A stretch of DNA of 64,000 bases from Kitagawia praeruptora. Its lineage: Eukaryota > Streptophyta > Magnoliopsida > Apiales > Apiaceae. A program made the position numbers and the translations under genes. Of the stretch, positions 24,987 through 37,475 are shown piece after piece. The stretch covers positions 58,088,501-58,152,500 of the forward strand of contig CM075353.1 of the NCBI GenBank assembly GCA_037693485.1, read 5' to 3'. The notes below the pieces were generated by a model, which was not told the origin of the DNA, searched no databases, and saw only the letters and a program-made list of their open reading frames with translations. Numbering within the stretch: the first letter of the stretch is position 1; every line of letters begins with the position of its first letter.

Positions 24987-26293
24987 CAAACGAGTAATGA
25001 ATAAAGCAAAATTACTTTTCTTGTTCCATTGAGTCCAAAATGAAGTTTTAGTGAGTTCTAGGGGTCAAATGAGTCAAAAACAAAGCTACAAATGGTTTCC
25101 ATGGTCAAACGAGTAATAAATAAAGTAAAAATAATTTTCTTGTTCCAACGAGTCCAAAAAAAAGTTTTAGTGAGTTCTAGGGGTCAAATGAGTGAAAAAT
25201 AAATCTACAAGTGATTTTCAAGCTCAAACGAATAAAAAATGAAGCAAAAATTATTTTCTTGTTCCAACGAGTCCAAAATGAAGTTTTAGCGAGTTCTAGG
25301 GGTGAAATGAGTCAAAAACAAATCTACAAGTGATTTCAAGCTCAAACGAATCAAAAATGAAGCAAAATTAATTTTTTGTTCCAACGAGTCCAAAATGAAG
25401 TTTTAGTGAGTTCTAGGGGTGAAATGAGTCAAAAACAAAGCTACAAGTGGTTTCCATGGTCAAACGAGTAATGAATAAAGAAAAATTAATTTTCTTGTTC
25501 CATTGAGTCCAAAATGAAGTTTTTGTGAGTTCTAGGGTTCAAATGAGTCAAAATCAAAGCTACAAGTGGTTTCCATGGTCAAACGAGTAATAAATAAAGC
25601 AAAATTAATTTTCTTGTTCCATTGAGTCCAAAATGGAGTTTTAGTGAGTTCTAGGGGTCAAATGAGTGAAAAATAAATCTACAAGTGATTTTCAAGCTCA
25701 AACGAATAAAAAATGTAGCAAAATTTATTTTCTTGTTCCAACGAGTCCAAAATGAAGTTTTAGTGAGTTCTAGGGGTGAAATGAGTCAAAAACAAATCTA
25801 CAAGTGATTTTCAAGCTCAAACGAGTAATGAATAAAGCAAAATTAATTTTCTTGTTCCAACGAATCCAAAATGAAGTTTTAGTGAGTTCTAGGGGTCAAA
25901 TGAGTCAAAAACAAAGCTACAAGTGGTTTTCATGGTCAAACGAGTAATGAATAAATCAAAATTACTTTTCTTGTTCCATTGAGTCCAAAATGAAGTTTTA
26001 TTGAGTTCTAGGGGTCAAATGAGTGAAAAATAAATCTACAAGTGATTTTCAAGCTCAAACGAATAAAAAATGAAGCAAAATTTACTTTCTTGTTCCAACG
26101 AGTCCAAAATGAAGTTTTAGTGAGTACTAGGGGTGAAATGAGTCAAAGACAAATCTACAAGTGATTTTCAAGCTCAAACGAGTAATGAATAAAGCAAAAT
26201 TAATTTTCTTGTTCCAACGAGTCCAAAATGAAGTTTTAATGAGTTCTAGGGGTGAAATGAGTCAAAAACAAAGCTACAAGTGGTTTCCATGGT
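24987..26293. repeat. Alternative 11-monomer HOR, copy 1 (1307 bp)
   Basis: First of two tandem copies of a unit distinct from the 1309-bp HOR. Markers are AAAATTACTTTTC at its start, a GCGAGTTC S2, shortened TGATTTCAAGC and TTAATTTTTTG forms, CAAAATCAAAGC in S3, AATGGAGTTTT in S2, AATGTAGC in S1, and a second S1 marker, ATAAATCAAAATTACTTTTC, at 25951. It resembles the 1-6 kb blocks more than its immediate neighbours. Confidence 0.85.
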
Positions 26294-27600
26294 CAAACGA
26301 GTAATGAATAAAGCAAAATTACTTTTCTTGTTCCACTGAGTCCAAAATGAAGTTTTAGTGAGTTCTAGGGGTCAAATGAGTCAAAAACAAAGCTACAAAT
26401 GGTTTCCATGGTCAAACGAGTAATAAATAAAGTAAAAATAATTTTCTTGTTCCAACGAGTCCAAAAAAAAGTTTTAGTGAGTTCTAGGGGTCAAATGAGT
26501 GAAAAATAAATCTACAAGTGATTTTCAAGCTCAAACGAATAAAAAATGAAGCAAAAATTATTTTCTTGTTCCAACGAGTCCAAAATGAAGTTTTAGCGAG
26601 TTCTAGGGGTGAAATGAGTCAAAAACAAATCTACAAGTGATTTCAAGCTCAAACGAATCAAAAATGAAGCAAAATTAATTTTTTGTTCCAACGAGTCCAA
26701 AATGAAGTTTTAGTGAGTTCTAGGGGTGAAATGAGTCAAAAACAAAGCTACAAGTGGTTTCCATGGTCAAACGAGTAATGAATAAAGAAAAATTAATTTT
26801 CTTGTTCCATTGAGTCCAAAATGAAGTTTTTGTGAGTTCTAGGGTTCAAATGAGTCAAAATCAAAGCTACAAGTGGTTTCCATGGTCAAACGAGTAATAA
26901 ATAAAGCAAAATTAATTTTCTTGTTCCATTGAGTCCAAAATGGAGTTTTAGTGAGTTCTAGGGGTCAAATGAGTGAAAAATAAATCTACAAGTGATTTTC
27001 AAGCTCAAACGAATAAAAAATGTAGCAAAATTTATTTTCTTGTTCCAACGAGTCCAAAATGAAGTTTTAGTGAGTTCTAGGGGTGAAATGAGTCAAAAAC
27101 AAATCTACAAGTGATTTTCAAGCTCAAACGAGTAATGAATAAAGCAAAATTAATTTTCTTGTTCCAACGAATCCAAAATGAAGTTTTAGTGAGTTCTAGG
27201 GGTCAAATGAGTCAAAAACAAAGCTACAAGTGGTTTTCATGGTCAAACGAGTAATGAATAAATCAAAATTACTTTTCTTGTTCCATTGAGTCCAAAATGA
27301 AGTTTTATTGAGTTCTAGGGGTCAAATGAGTGAAAAATAAATCTACAAGTGATTTTCAAGCTCAAACGAATAAAAAATGAAGCAAAATTTACTTTCTTGT
27401 TCCAACGAGTCCAAAATGAAGTTTTAGTGAGTACTAGGGGTGAAATGAGTCAAAGACAAATCTACAAGTGATTTTCAAGCTCAAACGAGTAATGAATAAA
27501 GCAAAATTAATTTTCTTGTTCCAACGAGTCCAAAATGAAGTTTTAATGAGTTCTAGGGGTGAAATGAGTCAAAAACAAAGCTACAAGTGGTTTCCATGGT
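26294..27600. repeat. Alternative 11-monomer HOR, copy 2 (1307 bp)
   Basis: Copy of 24987-26293 displaced by exactly 1307 bp, checked at two markers: ATTACTTTTC (25011 to 26318) and ATAAATCAAA (25951 to 27258). The differences I see are only a few bases (for example CCACTGAG near 26335), so the duplication is recent relative to the divergence between monomer types. Confidence 0.88.
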
Positions 27601-29620
27601 CAAACGAGTAATGAATAAAGCAAAATTAATTTTCTTGTTCCAACGAGTCCAAAATGAAGTTTTAGTCAGTTCTAGGGGTGAAATGAATCAAAAAACAAAG
27701 CTACAAGTAGTTTCCATGGTCAAACGAGTAATGAATAAAGCAAATTAATTTTCTTGTTCCATTGAGTCCAAAATGAAGTTTTAGTGAGTTCTAAGGGTGA
27801 AATGAGTCAAAAATAAAGCTACAAGTGGTTTTCATGGTCAAACGAGTAATAAATAAAGTAAAAATAATTTTCTTGTTCCATTGAGTCCAAAATAAAGTTT
27901 TAGTGAGTTCTAGGGGTCAAATGAGTGAAAAATAAATCTACAAGTGATTTTCAAGCTCAAACGAATAAAAAATGAAGCAAAAATTATTTTCTTGTTCCAA
28001 CGAGTCCAAAATGAAGTTTTAGCGAGTTCTAGGGGTGAAATGAGTCAAAAACAAATCTACAAGTGATTTCAAGCTCAAACGAATCAAAAATGAAGCAAAA
28101 TTAATTTTTTGTTCCAACGAGTCCAAAATGAAGTTTTAGAGAGTTCTAGGGGTCAAATGAGTCAAAAACAAAGCTACAAGTGGTTTCCATGGTCAAACTA
28201 GTAATGAATAAAGCAAAATTAATTTTCTTGTTCCAACGAGTCCAAAATGAAGTTTTAGTCAGTTCTAGGGGTGAAATGAGTAAAAAACAAAGCTACAAGT
28301 GGTTTGCATGGTCAAACGAGTAATGAATAAAGCAAAATTAATTTTCTTGTTCCATTGAGTCCAAAATGGAGTTTTAGTGAGTTCTAGGGGTCAAATGAGT
28401 GAAAATAAATCTACAAGTGATTTTCAAGCTCAAACGAATAAAAAATGTAGCAAAATTTATTTTCTTGTTCCAACGAGTCCAAAATGAAGTTTTAGTGAGT
28501 TCTAGGGGTGAAATGAGTCAAAAACAAATCTACAAGTGATTTTCAAGCTCAAACGAGTAATGAATAAAGCAAAATTAATTTTCTTGTTCCAACGAATCCA
28601 AAGTGAAGTTTTAGTGAGTTCTAGGGGTCAAATGAGTCAAAAACAAAGCTACAAGTGGTTTTCATGGTCAAACGAGTAATGAATAAATCAAAATTAATTT
28701 TCTTGTTCCATTGAGTCCAAAATGAAGTTTTAGTGAGTTCTAGGGGTCAAATGAGTGAAAAATAAATCTACAAGTGATTTTCAAGCTCAAACGAATAAAA
28801 AATGAAGCAAAATTTATTTTCTTGTTCCAACGAGTCCAAAATGAAGTTTTAGTGAGTACTAGGGGTGAAATGAGTCAAAGACAAATCTACAAGTGATTTT
28901 CAAGCTCAAACGAGTAATGAATAAAGCAAAATTAATTTTCTTGTTCCAACGAGTCCAAAATGAAGTTTTAGTGAGTTCTAGGGGTCAAGTGAGTCAAAAA
29001 CAAAGCTACAAGTGGTTTCCATGGTCAAACTAGTAATGAATAAAGCAAAATTAATTTTCTTGTTCCAACGAGTCCAAAATGAAGTTTTAGTCAGTTCTAG
29101 GGGTGAAATGAGTCAAAAACAAAGCTACAAGTGGTTTCCATGGTCAAACGAGTAATGAATAAAGCAAAATTAATTTTCTTGTTCCATTGAGTCCAAAATG
29201 AAGTTTTAGTGAGTTCTAGGGGTCAAATGAGTCAAAAACAAAGCTACAAATGTTTTCCATGGTCAAACGAGTAATAAATAAAGTAAAAATAATTTTCTTG
29301 TTTCATTGAGTCCAAAAAAAAGTTTTAGTGAGTTCAAGGGGTCAAATGAGTGAAAAACAAATCTACAAGTGATTTTCAAGCTCAAACGAATAAAAAATGA
29401 AGCAAAATTTTTTTTGTTGTTCCAACGAGTCCAAAATGAAGTTTTAGTGAGTTCTAGGGGTGAAATGAGTCAAAAATAAATCTACAAGTGATTTCCAAGC
29501 TCAAACGAATCAAAAATGAAGCAAAATTAATTTTCTTGTTCCAACGAGTCCAAAATGAAGTTTTTGTGAGTTATAGGGGTGAAATGAGTCAAAAACAAAT
29601 CTACAAGTGATTTTCAAGCT
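27601..29620. repeat. Mixed satellite monomers between HOR zones
   Basis: About 17 monomers with early-type variants: CAAACTAG at 28192 and 29024 (7 monomers apart less 1 bp), CGAATCCAAAGTG near 28597, and CAAAGACAAATC near 28876. There are isolated indels such as an extra A in CAAAAAACAAAG near 27690. It looks like material related to 1-6 kb placed between two runs of 11-monomer HORs. Confidence 0.7.
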
Positions 29621-32600
29621 CAAACGAGTAATGAATAAAGCAAAAATAATTTTCTTATTCCAACGAGTCCAAAATGAAGTTTTAGTCAGTTCTAGGGGTG
29701 AAATGAGTCCAAAACAAAGCTACAAGTGGTTTCCCTGGTCAAACGAGTAATGAATAAAGCAAAATTAATTTTCTTGTCCCATTGAGTCCAAAATGAAGTT
29801 TTAGTGAGTTCTAGAGGTCAAATGAGTCAAAAACAAAGCTACAAGTGGTTTCCAAGGTCAAACGAGTAATAAATAAAGCAAAATTAATTTTCTTGTTCCA
29901 TTGAGTCCAAAATGAAGTTTTAGTGAGTTCTAGGGGTCAAATGAGTGAAAAATAAATCTACAAGTGATTTTCAAGCTCAAACGAATAAAAAATGAAGCAA
30001 AATTTATTTTCATGTTCCAACGAGTCCAAAATGAAGTTTTAGTGAGTACTAAGGGTGAAATGAGTCAAAAACAAATCTACAAGTGATTTTCAAGCTCAAA
30101 CGAGTAATGAATAAAGCAAAATTAATTTTCTTGTTCCAACGAGTCCAAAATGAAGTTTTAGTGAGTTCTAGGGGTCAAATGAGTCAAAAACAAAGCTACA
30201 AGTGGTTTCCATGGTCAAACGCGTAATGAATAAAGCAAAATTAATTTTCTTGTTCCAACGAGTCCAAAATGAAGTTTTAGTAAGTTCTAGGGGTGAAATG
30301 AGTCAAAAACAAAGCTACAATTGGTTTCCATGGTCAAACGAGTAATGAATAAAGCAAAATTAATTTTCTTGTTCCATTGAGTCCAAAATGAAGTTTTAGT
30401 GAGTTCTAGGGGTCAAATGAGTCAAAAACAAAGCTACAAATGGTTTCCATGGTCAAACGAGTAATAAATAAAGTAAAATTAATTTTCTTGTTCCATTGAG
30501 TCCAAAATGAAGTTTTAGTGAGTTCTAGGGGTCAAATGAGTCAAAAACAAAGCTACAAATGGTTTCCATGGTCAAACGAGTAATAAAAAAAGTAAAAATA
30601 ATTTTCTTGTTCCATTGAGTCCAAAAAAAAGTTTTAGTGAGTTCTAGGGGTCAAATGAGTGAAAAATAAATCTACAAGTGATTTTCAAGCTCAAACAAAT
30701 AAAAAATGAAGCAAAATTTTTTTTCTTGTTCCAACGAGTCCAAAATGAAGTTTTAGTGAGTTCTAGGGGTGAAATGAGTCAAAAATAAATCTACAAGTGA
30801 TTTCCAAGCTCAAACGAATCAAAAATGAAGCAAAATTAATTTTCTTGTTCCAACGAGTCCAAAATGAAGTTTTTGTGAGTTATAGGGGTGAAATGAGTCA
30901 AAAACAAATCTACAAGTGATTTTCAAGCTCAAACGAGTAATGAATAAAGCAAAAATAATTTTCTTATTCCAACGAGTCCAAAATAAAGTTTTAGTCAGTT
31001 CTAGGGGTGAAATGAGTCCAAAACAAAGCTACAAGTGGTTTCCCTGGTCAAACGAGTAATGAATAAAGCAAAATTAATTTTCTTGTCCCATTGAGTCCAA
31101 AATGAAGTTTTAGTGAGTTCTAGAGGTCAAATGAGTCAAAAACAAAGCTACAAGTGGTTTCCAAGGTCAAACGAGTAATAAATAAAGCAAAATTAATTTT
31201 CTTGTTCCATTGAGTCCAAAATGAAGTTTTAGTGAGTTCTAGGGGTCAAATGAGTGAAAAATAAATCTACAAGTGATTTTCAAGCTCAAACGAATAAAAA
31301 ATTAAGCAAAATTTTTTTTCATGTTCCAACGAGTCCAAAATGAAGTTTTAGTGAGTACTAAGGGTGAAATGAGTCAAAAACAAATCTACAAGTGATTTTC
31401 AAGCTCAAACGAGTAATGAATAAAGCAAAATTAATTTTCTTGTTCCAACGAGTCCAAAATGAAGTTTTAGTGAGTTCTAGGGGTCAAATGAGTCAAAAAC
31501 AAAGCTACAAGTGGTTTCCATGGTCAAACGAGTAATGAATAAAGCAAAATTAATTTTCTTGTTCCAACGAGTCCAAAATGAAGTTTTAGTAAGTTCTAGG
31601 GGTGAAATGAGTCAAAAACAAAGCTACAAGTGGTTTCCATGGTCAAACGAGTAATGAATAAAGCAAAATTAATTTTCTTGTTCCATTGAGTCCAAAATTA
31701 AGTTTTAGTGAGTTCTAGGGGTCAAATGAGTCAAAAACAAAGCTACAAATGGTTTCCATGGTCAAACGAGTAATAAATAAATTAAAATTAATTTTCTTGT
31801 TCCATTGAGTCCAAAATGAAGTTTTAGTGAGTTCTAGGGGTCAAATGAGTCAAAAACAAAGCTACAAATGGTTTCCATGGTCAAACGAGTAATAAAAAAA
31901 GTAAAAATAATTTTCTTGTTCCATTGAGTCCAAAAAAAAGTTTTAGTGAGTTCTAGGGGTCAAATGAGTAAAAAATAAATCTACAAGTGATTTTCAAGCT
32001 CAAACGAATAAAAAATGAAGCAAAAATTTTTTTCTTGTTCCAACGAGTCCAAAATGAAGTTTTAGTGAGTTCTAGGGGTGAAATGAGTCAAAAATAAATC
32101 TACAAGTGATTTCCAAGCTCAAACGAATCAAAAATGAAGCAAAATTAATTTTCTTGTTCCAACGAGTCCAAAATGAAGTTTTTGTGAGTTATAGGGGTGA
32201 AATGAGTCAAAAACAAATCTACAAGTGATTTTCAAGCTCAAACGAGTAATGAATAAAGCAAAATTAATTTTCTTATTCCAACGAGTCCAAAATGAAGTTT
32301 TAGTCAGTTCTAGGGGTGAAATGAGTCCAAAACAAAGCTACAAGTGGTTTCCCTGGTCAAACGAGTAATGAATAAAACAAAATTAATTTTCTTGTTCCAT
32401 TGAGTCCAAAATGAAGTTTTAGTGAGTTCTAGGGGTCGAATGAGTCAAAAATAAAGCTACAAGTGGTTTCCAAGGTCAAACGAGTAATAAATAAAGCAAA
32501 ATTAATTTTCTTGTTCCATTGAGTCCAAAATGAAGTTTTAGTGAGTTCTAGGGGTCAAATGAGTGAAAAATAAATCTACAAGTGATTTTCAAGCTCAAAC

Positions 32601-33547
32601 GAATAAAAAATGAAGCAAAATTTATTTTCATGTTCCAACGAGTCCAAAATGAAGTTTTAGTGAGTACTAGGGGTGAAATGAGTCAAAAACAAATCTACAA
32701 GTGATTTTCAAGCTCAAACGAGTAATGAATAAAGCAAAATTAATTTTCTTGTTCCAACGAGTCCAAAATGAAGTTTTAGTGAGTTCTAGGGGTCAAATGA
32801 GTCAAAAACAAAGCTACAAATGGTTTCCATGGTCAAACGAGTAATGAATAAAGCAAAATTAATTTTCTTGTTCCAACGAGTCCAAAATGAAGTTTTAGTA
32901 AGTTCTAGGGGTGAAATGAGTCAAAAACAAAGCTACAAGTGGTTTCCATGGTCAAACGAGTAATGAATAAAGCAAAATTAATTTTCTTGTTCCATTGAGT
33001 CCAAAATGAAGTTTTAGTGAGTTCTAGGGGTCAAATGAGTCAAAAACAAAGCTACAAATGGTTTCCATGGTCAAACGAGTAATAAATAAATTAAAATTAA
33101 TTTTCTTGTTCCATTGAGTCCAAAATGAAGTTTTAGTGAGTTCTAGGGGTCAAATGAGTCAAAAACAAAGCTACAAATGGTTTCCATGGTCAAACGAGTA
33201 ATAAAAAAAGTAAAAATAATTTTCTTGTTCCATTGAGTCCAAAAAAAAGTTTTAGTGAGTTCTAGGGGTCAAATGAGTAAAAAATAAATCTACAAGTGAT
33301 TTTCAAGCTCAAACGAATAAAAAATGAAGCAAAAATTTTTTTCTTGTTCCAACGAGTCCAAAATGAAGTTTTAGTGAGTTCTAGGGGTGAAATGAGTCAA
33401 AAATAAATCTACAAGTGATTTCCAAGCTCAAACGAATCAAAAATGAAGCAAAATTAATTTTCTTGTTCCAACGAGTCCAAAATGAAGTTTTTGTGAGTTA
33501 TAGGGGTGAAATGAGTCAAAAACAAATCTACAAGTGATTTTCAAGCT
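29621..33547. repeat. Three consecutive 11-monomer HOR units (1309 bp each)
   Basis: Units 29621-30929, 30930-32238 and 32239-33547, with CTTATTC markers at 29654, 30963, 32272 and 33581, each exactly 1309 bp apart. The third unit and the partial unit after it share AAAATTAATTTTCTTATTCC in monomer 1, whereas older copies have AAAAATAATTTTC. The second and third units also share the ATAAATTAAAATT variant (near 31789 and 33088). This is a local sub-lineage of the HOR. Confidence 0.88.
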
Positions 33548-36500
33548 CAAACGAGTAATGAATAAAGCAAAATTAATTTTCTTATTCCAACGAGTCCAAA
33601 ATGAAGTTTTAGTCAGTTCTAGGGGTGAAATGAGTCCAAAACAAAGCTACAAGTGGTTTCCCTGGTCAAACGAGTAATGAATAAAACAAAATTAATTTTC
33701 TTGTTCCATTGAGTCCAAAATGAAGTTTTAGTGAGTTCTAGGGGTCGAATGAGTCAAAAATAAAGCTACAAGTGGTTTCCAAGTTCAAACGAGTAATAAA
33801 TAAAGCAAAATTAATTTTCTTGTTCCATTGAGTCCAAAATGAAGTTTTAGTGAGTTCTAGGGGTCAAATGAGTGAAAAATAAATCTACAAGTGATTTTCA
33901 AGCTCAAACGAATAAAAAATGAAGCAAAATTTATTTTCATGTTCCAACGAGTCCAAAATGAAGTTTTAGTGAGTACTAGGGGTGAAATGAGTCAAAAACA
34001 AATCTACAAGTGATTTTCAAGCTCAAACGAGTAATGAATAAAGCAAAATTAATTTTCTTGTTCCAACGAGTCCAAAATGAAGTTTTAGTGAGTTCTAGGG
34101 GTCAAATGAGTCAAAAACAAAGCTACAAATGGTTTCCATGGTCAAACGAGTAATGAATAAAGCAAAATTAATTTTCTTGTTCCAACGAGTCCAAAATGAA
34201 GTTTTAGTAAGTTCTAGGGGTGAAATGAGTCAAAAACAAAGCTACAAGTGGTTTCCATGGTCAAACGAGTAATGAATAAAGCAAAATTAATTTTCTTGTT
34301 CCATTGAGTCCAAAATGAAGTTTTAGTAAGTTCTAGGTGTCAAATGAGTCAAAAACAAAGCTACAAATGGTTTCCATGGTCAAACGAGTAATAAATAAAG
34401 TAAAAATAATTTTCTTGTTCCATTGAGTCCAAGAAAAAGTTTTAGTGAGTTCTAGGGGTCAAATGAGTGAAAAATAAATCTACAAGTGATTTTCAAGCTC
34501 AAACGAATAAAAAATGAAGCAAATATTATTTTCTTGTTCCAACGAGTCCAAAATGAAGTTTTAGCGAGTTCTAGGGGTGAAATGAGTCAAAAACAAATCT
34601 ACAAGTGATTTCCAAGCTCAAACGAATCAAAAATGAAGCAAAATTAATTTTTTGTTCCAACGAGTCCAAAATGAAGTTTTAGTGAGTTCTAGGGGTGAAA
34701 TGAGTCAAAAACAAAGCTACAAGTGGTTTCCATGGTCAAACGAGTAATGAATAAAGAAAAATTAATTTTCTTGTTCCATTGAGTCCAAAATGAAGTTTTA
34801 GTGAGTTCTAGGGGTCAAATGAGTCAAAATCAAAGCTACAAGTGGTTTCCATGGTCAAACGAGTAACAAATAAAGCAAAATTAATTTTCTTGTTCCATTG
34901 AGTCCAAAATGGAGTTTTAGTGAGTTCTAGGGGTCAAATGAGTGAAAAATAAATCTACAAGTGATTTTCAAGCTCAAACAAATAAAAAATGAAGCAAAAT
35001 TTATTTTCTTGTTCCAACGAGTCCAAAATGAAGTTTTAGTGAGTTCTAGGGGTGAAATGAGTCAAAAACAAATCTACAAGTGATTTTCAAGCTCAAACGA
35101 GTAATGAATAAAGCAAAATTAATTTTCTTGTTCCAACGAGTCCAAAATGAAGTTTTAGTGAGTTCTAGGGGTCAAATGAGTCAAAAACAAAGCTACAAGT
35201 GGTTTCCATGGTCAAACGAGTAATGAATAAAGCAAAATTAATTTTCTTGTTCCAACGAGTCCAAAATGAAGTTTTAGTAAGTTCTAGGGGTGAAATGAGT
35301 CAAAAACAGAGCTACAAGTGGTTTCCATGGTCAAACGAGTAATGAATAAAGCAAAATTAATTTTCTTGTTCAATTGAGTCCAAAATGAAGTTTTAGTGAG
35401 TTCTAGGGGTCAAATGAGTCAAAAACAAAGCTACAAATGGTTTCCATGGTCAAACGAGTAATAAATAAAGTAAAAATAATTTTCTTGTTCCATTGAGTCC
35501 AAAAAAAAAAGTTTTAGTGAGTTCTAGGGGTCAAATGAGTGAAAAATAAATCTACAATTGATTTTCAAGCTCAAACGAATAAAAAATAAAGCAAATTTTT
35601 TTTTTCTTGTTCCAACGAGTCCAAAATGAAGTTTTAGTGAGTTCTAGGGGTGAAATGAGTCAAAAACAAATCTACAAGTGATTTCCAAGCTCAAACGAAT
35701 CAAAAATGAAGCAAAATTAATTTTCTTGTTCCAACGAGTCCAAAATGAAGTTTTAGTGAGTTCTAGGGGTGAATTGAGTCAAAAACAAAGCTACAAGTGG
35801 TTTCCATGGTCAAACGAGTAATGAATAAAGAAAAATTAATTTTCTTGTTCCATTGAGTCCAAAATGAAGTTTTAGTGAGTTCTAGGGGTCAAATGAGTCA
35901 AAATCACAGCTACAAGTGGTTTCCATGGTCAAACGAGTAATAAATAAAGCAAAATTAATTTTCTTGTTCCATTGAGTCCAAAATGGAGTTTTAGTGAGTT
36001 CTAGGGGTCAAATGAGTCAAAATCACAGCTACAAGTGGTTTCCATGGTCAAACGAGTAATAAATAAAGCAAAATTAATTTTCTTGTTCCATTGAGTCCAA
36101 AATGGAGTTTTAGTGAGTTCTAGGGGTCAAATGAGTCAAAAACAAAGCTACAAGTGGTTTCCATGGTCAAACGAGTAACGAATAAAGCAAAATTAATTTT
36201 CTTGTTCCAACGAGTCCAAAATGAAGTTTTATGGAGTTCTAGGGGTGAAATGAGTCAAAAACAAATCTACAAGTGATTTTCAAGCTCAAACGAGTAATGA
36301 ATAAAGCAAAATTAATTTTCTTGTTCCGACGAGTCCAAAATGAAGTTTTAGTCAGTTCTAAGGGTGAAATGAGTCCAAAACAAAGCTACAAGTGGTTTCC
36401 ATGCTCAAACGAGTAATGAATAAAGCAAAATTAATTTTCTTGTTCCATTGAGTCCAAAATGAAGTTTTAATGAGTTCTAGGGGTGAAATGAGTCAAAAAC

Positions 36501-37475
36501 AAATCTACAAGTGATTTCCAAGCTCAAACGAATCAAAAATGAAGCAAAATTAATTTTTTGTTCCAACGAGTCCAATATGAAGTTTTAGTGAGTTCTAGGA
36601 GTGAAATGAGTCAAAAACAAAGCTACAAGTGGTTTCCATGGTCAAACGAGTAATGAATAAAGAAAAATTAATTTTCTTGTTCCATTGAGTCCAAAATGAA
36701 GTTTTCGTGAGTTCTAGGGGTCAAATGAGTCAAAATCAAGGTTACAAGTGGTTTCCATGGTCAAACGAGTAATAAATAAAGCAAAATTAATTTTCTTGTT
36801 CCATTGAGTCCAAAATGGAGTTTTAGTGAGTTCTAGGGGTCAAATGAGTGAAAAATTAATCTACAAGTGATTTTCAAGCTCAAACGAATAAAAAATGAAG
36901 CAAAATTTATTTTCTTGTTCCAACGAGTCCAAAATGAAGTTTTAGTGAGTTCTAGGGGTGAAATGAGTCAAAAACAAATCTACAAGTGATTTCCAAGCTC
37001 AAACGAATCAAAAATGAAGCAAAATTAATTTTCTTATTCCAACGAGTCCAAAATGAAGTTTTAGTGAGTTCTAGGGGTGAAATGAGTCAAAAACAAAGCT
37101 ACAAGTGGTTTCCATGGTCAAACGAGTAATGAATAAAGAAAAATTAATTTTCTTGTTCCATTGAGTCCAAAATGAAGTTTTAATGAGTTCTAGGGGTCAA
37201 ATGAGTCAAAATCAAAGTTACGAGTGGTTTCCATGGTCAAACGAGTAATAAATAAAGCAAAATTAATTTTCTTGTTCCATTGAGTCCAAAATGGAGTTTT
37301 AGTGAGTTCTAGGGGTCAAATAAGTGAAAAATTAATCTACAAGTGATTTTCAAGCTCAAACGAATAAAAAATGAAGCAAAATTTATTTTCTTGTTCCAAC
37401 GAGTCCAAAATGAAGTTTTAGTGAGTTCTAGGGGTGAAATGAGTCAAAAACAAATCTACAAGTGATTTTCAAGCT
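33548..37475. repeat. Transition zone between HOR families
   Basis: Begins as a standard 11-monomer unit, then departs from it after about seven monomers (TAGGTGTCAAATG near 34334). Later monomers introduce variants typical of the rest of the window: AAAATCACAGC in S3, AATGGAGTTTT in S2, TTTTATGGAGTTC (36231) and GAAAAATTAATC. A single monomer is duplicated in tandem: AAATCACAGC is at 35901 and again at 36020, exactly 119 bp apart. Homopolymer tracts lengthen here, with 10 A at 35501-35510. Confidence 0.7.
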
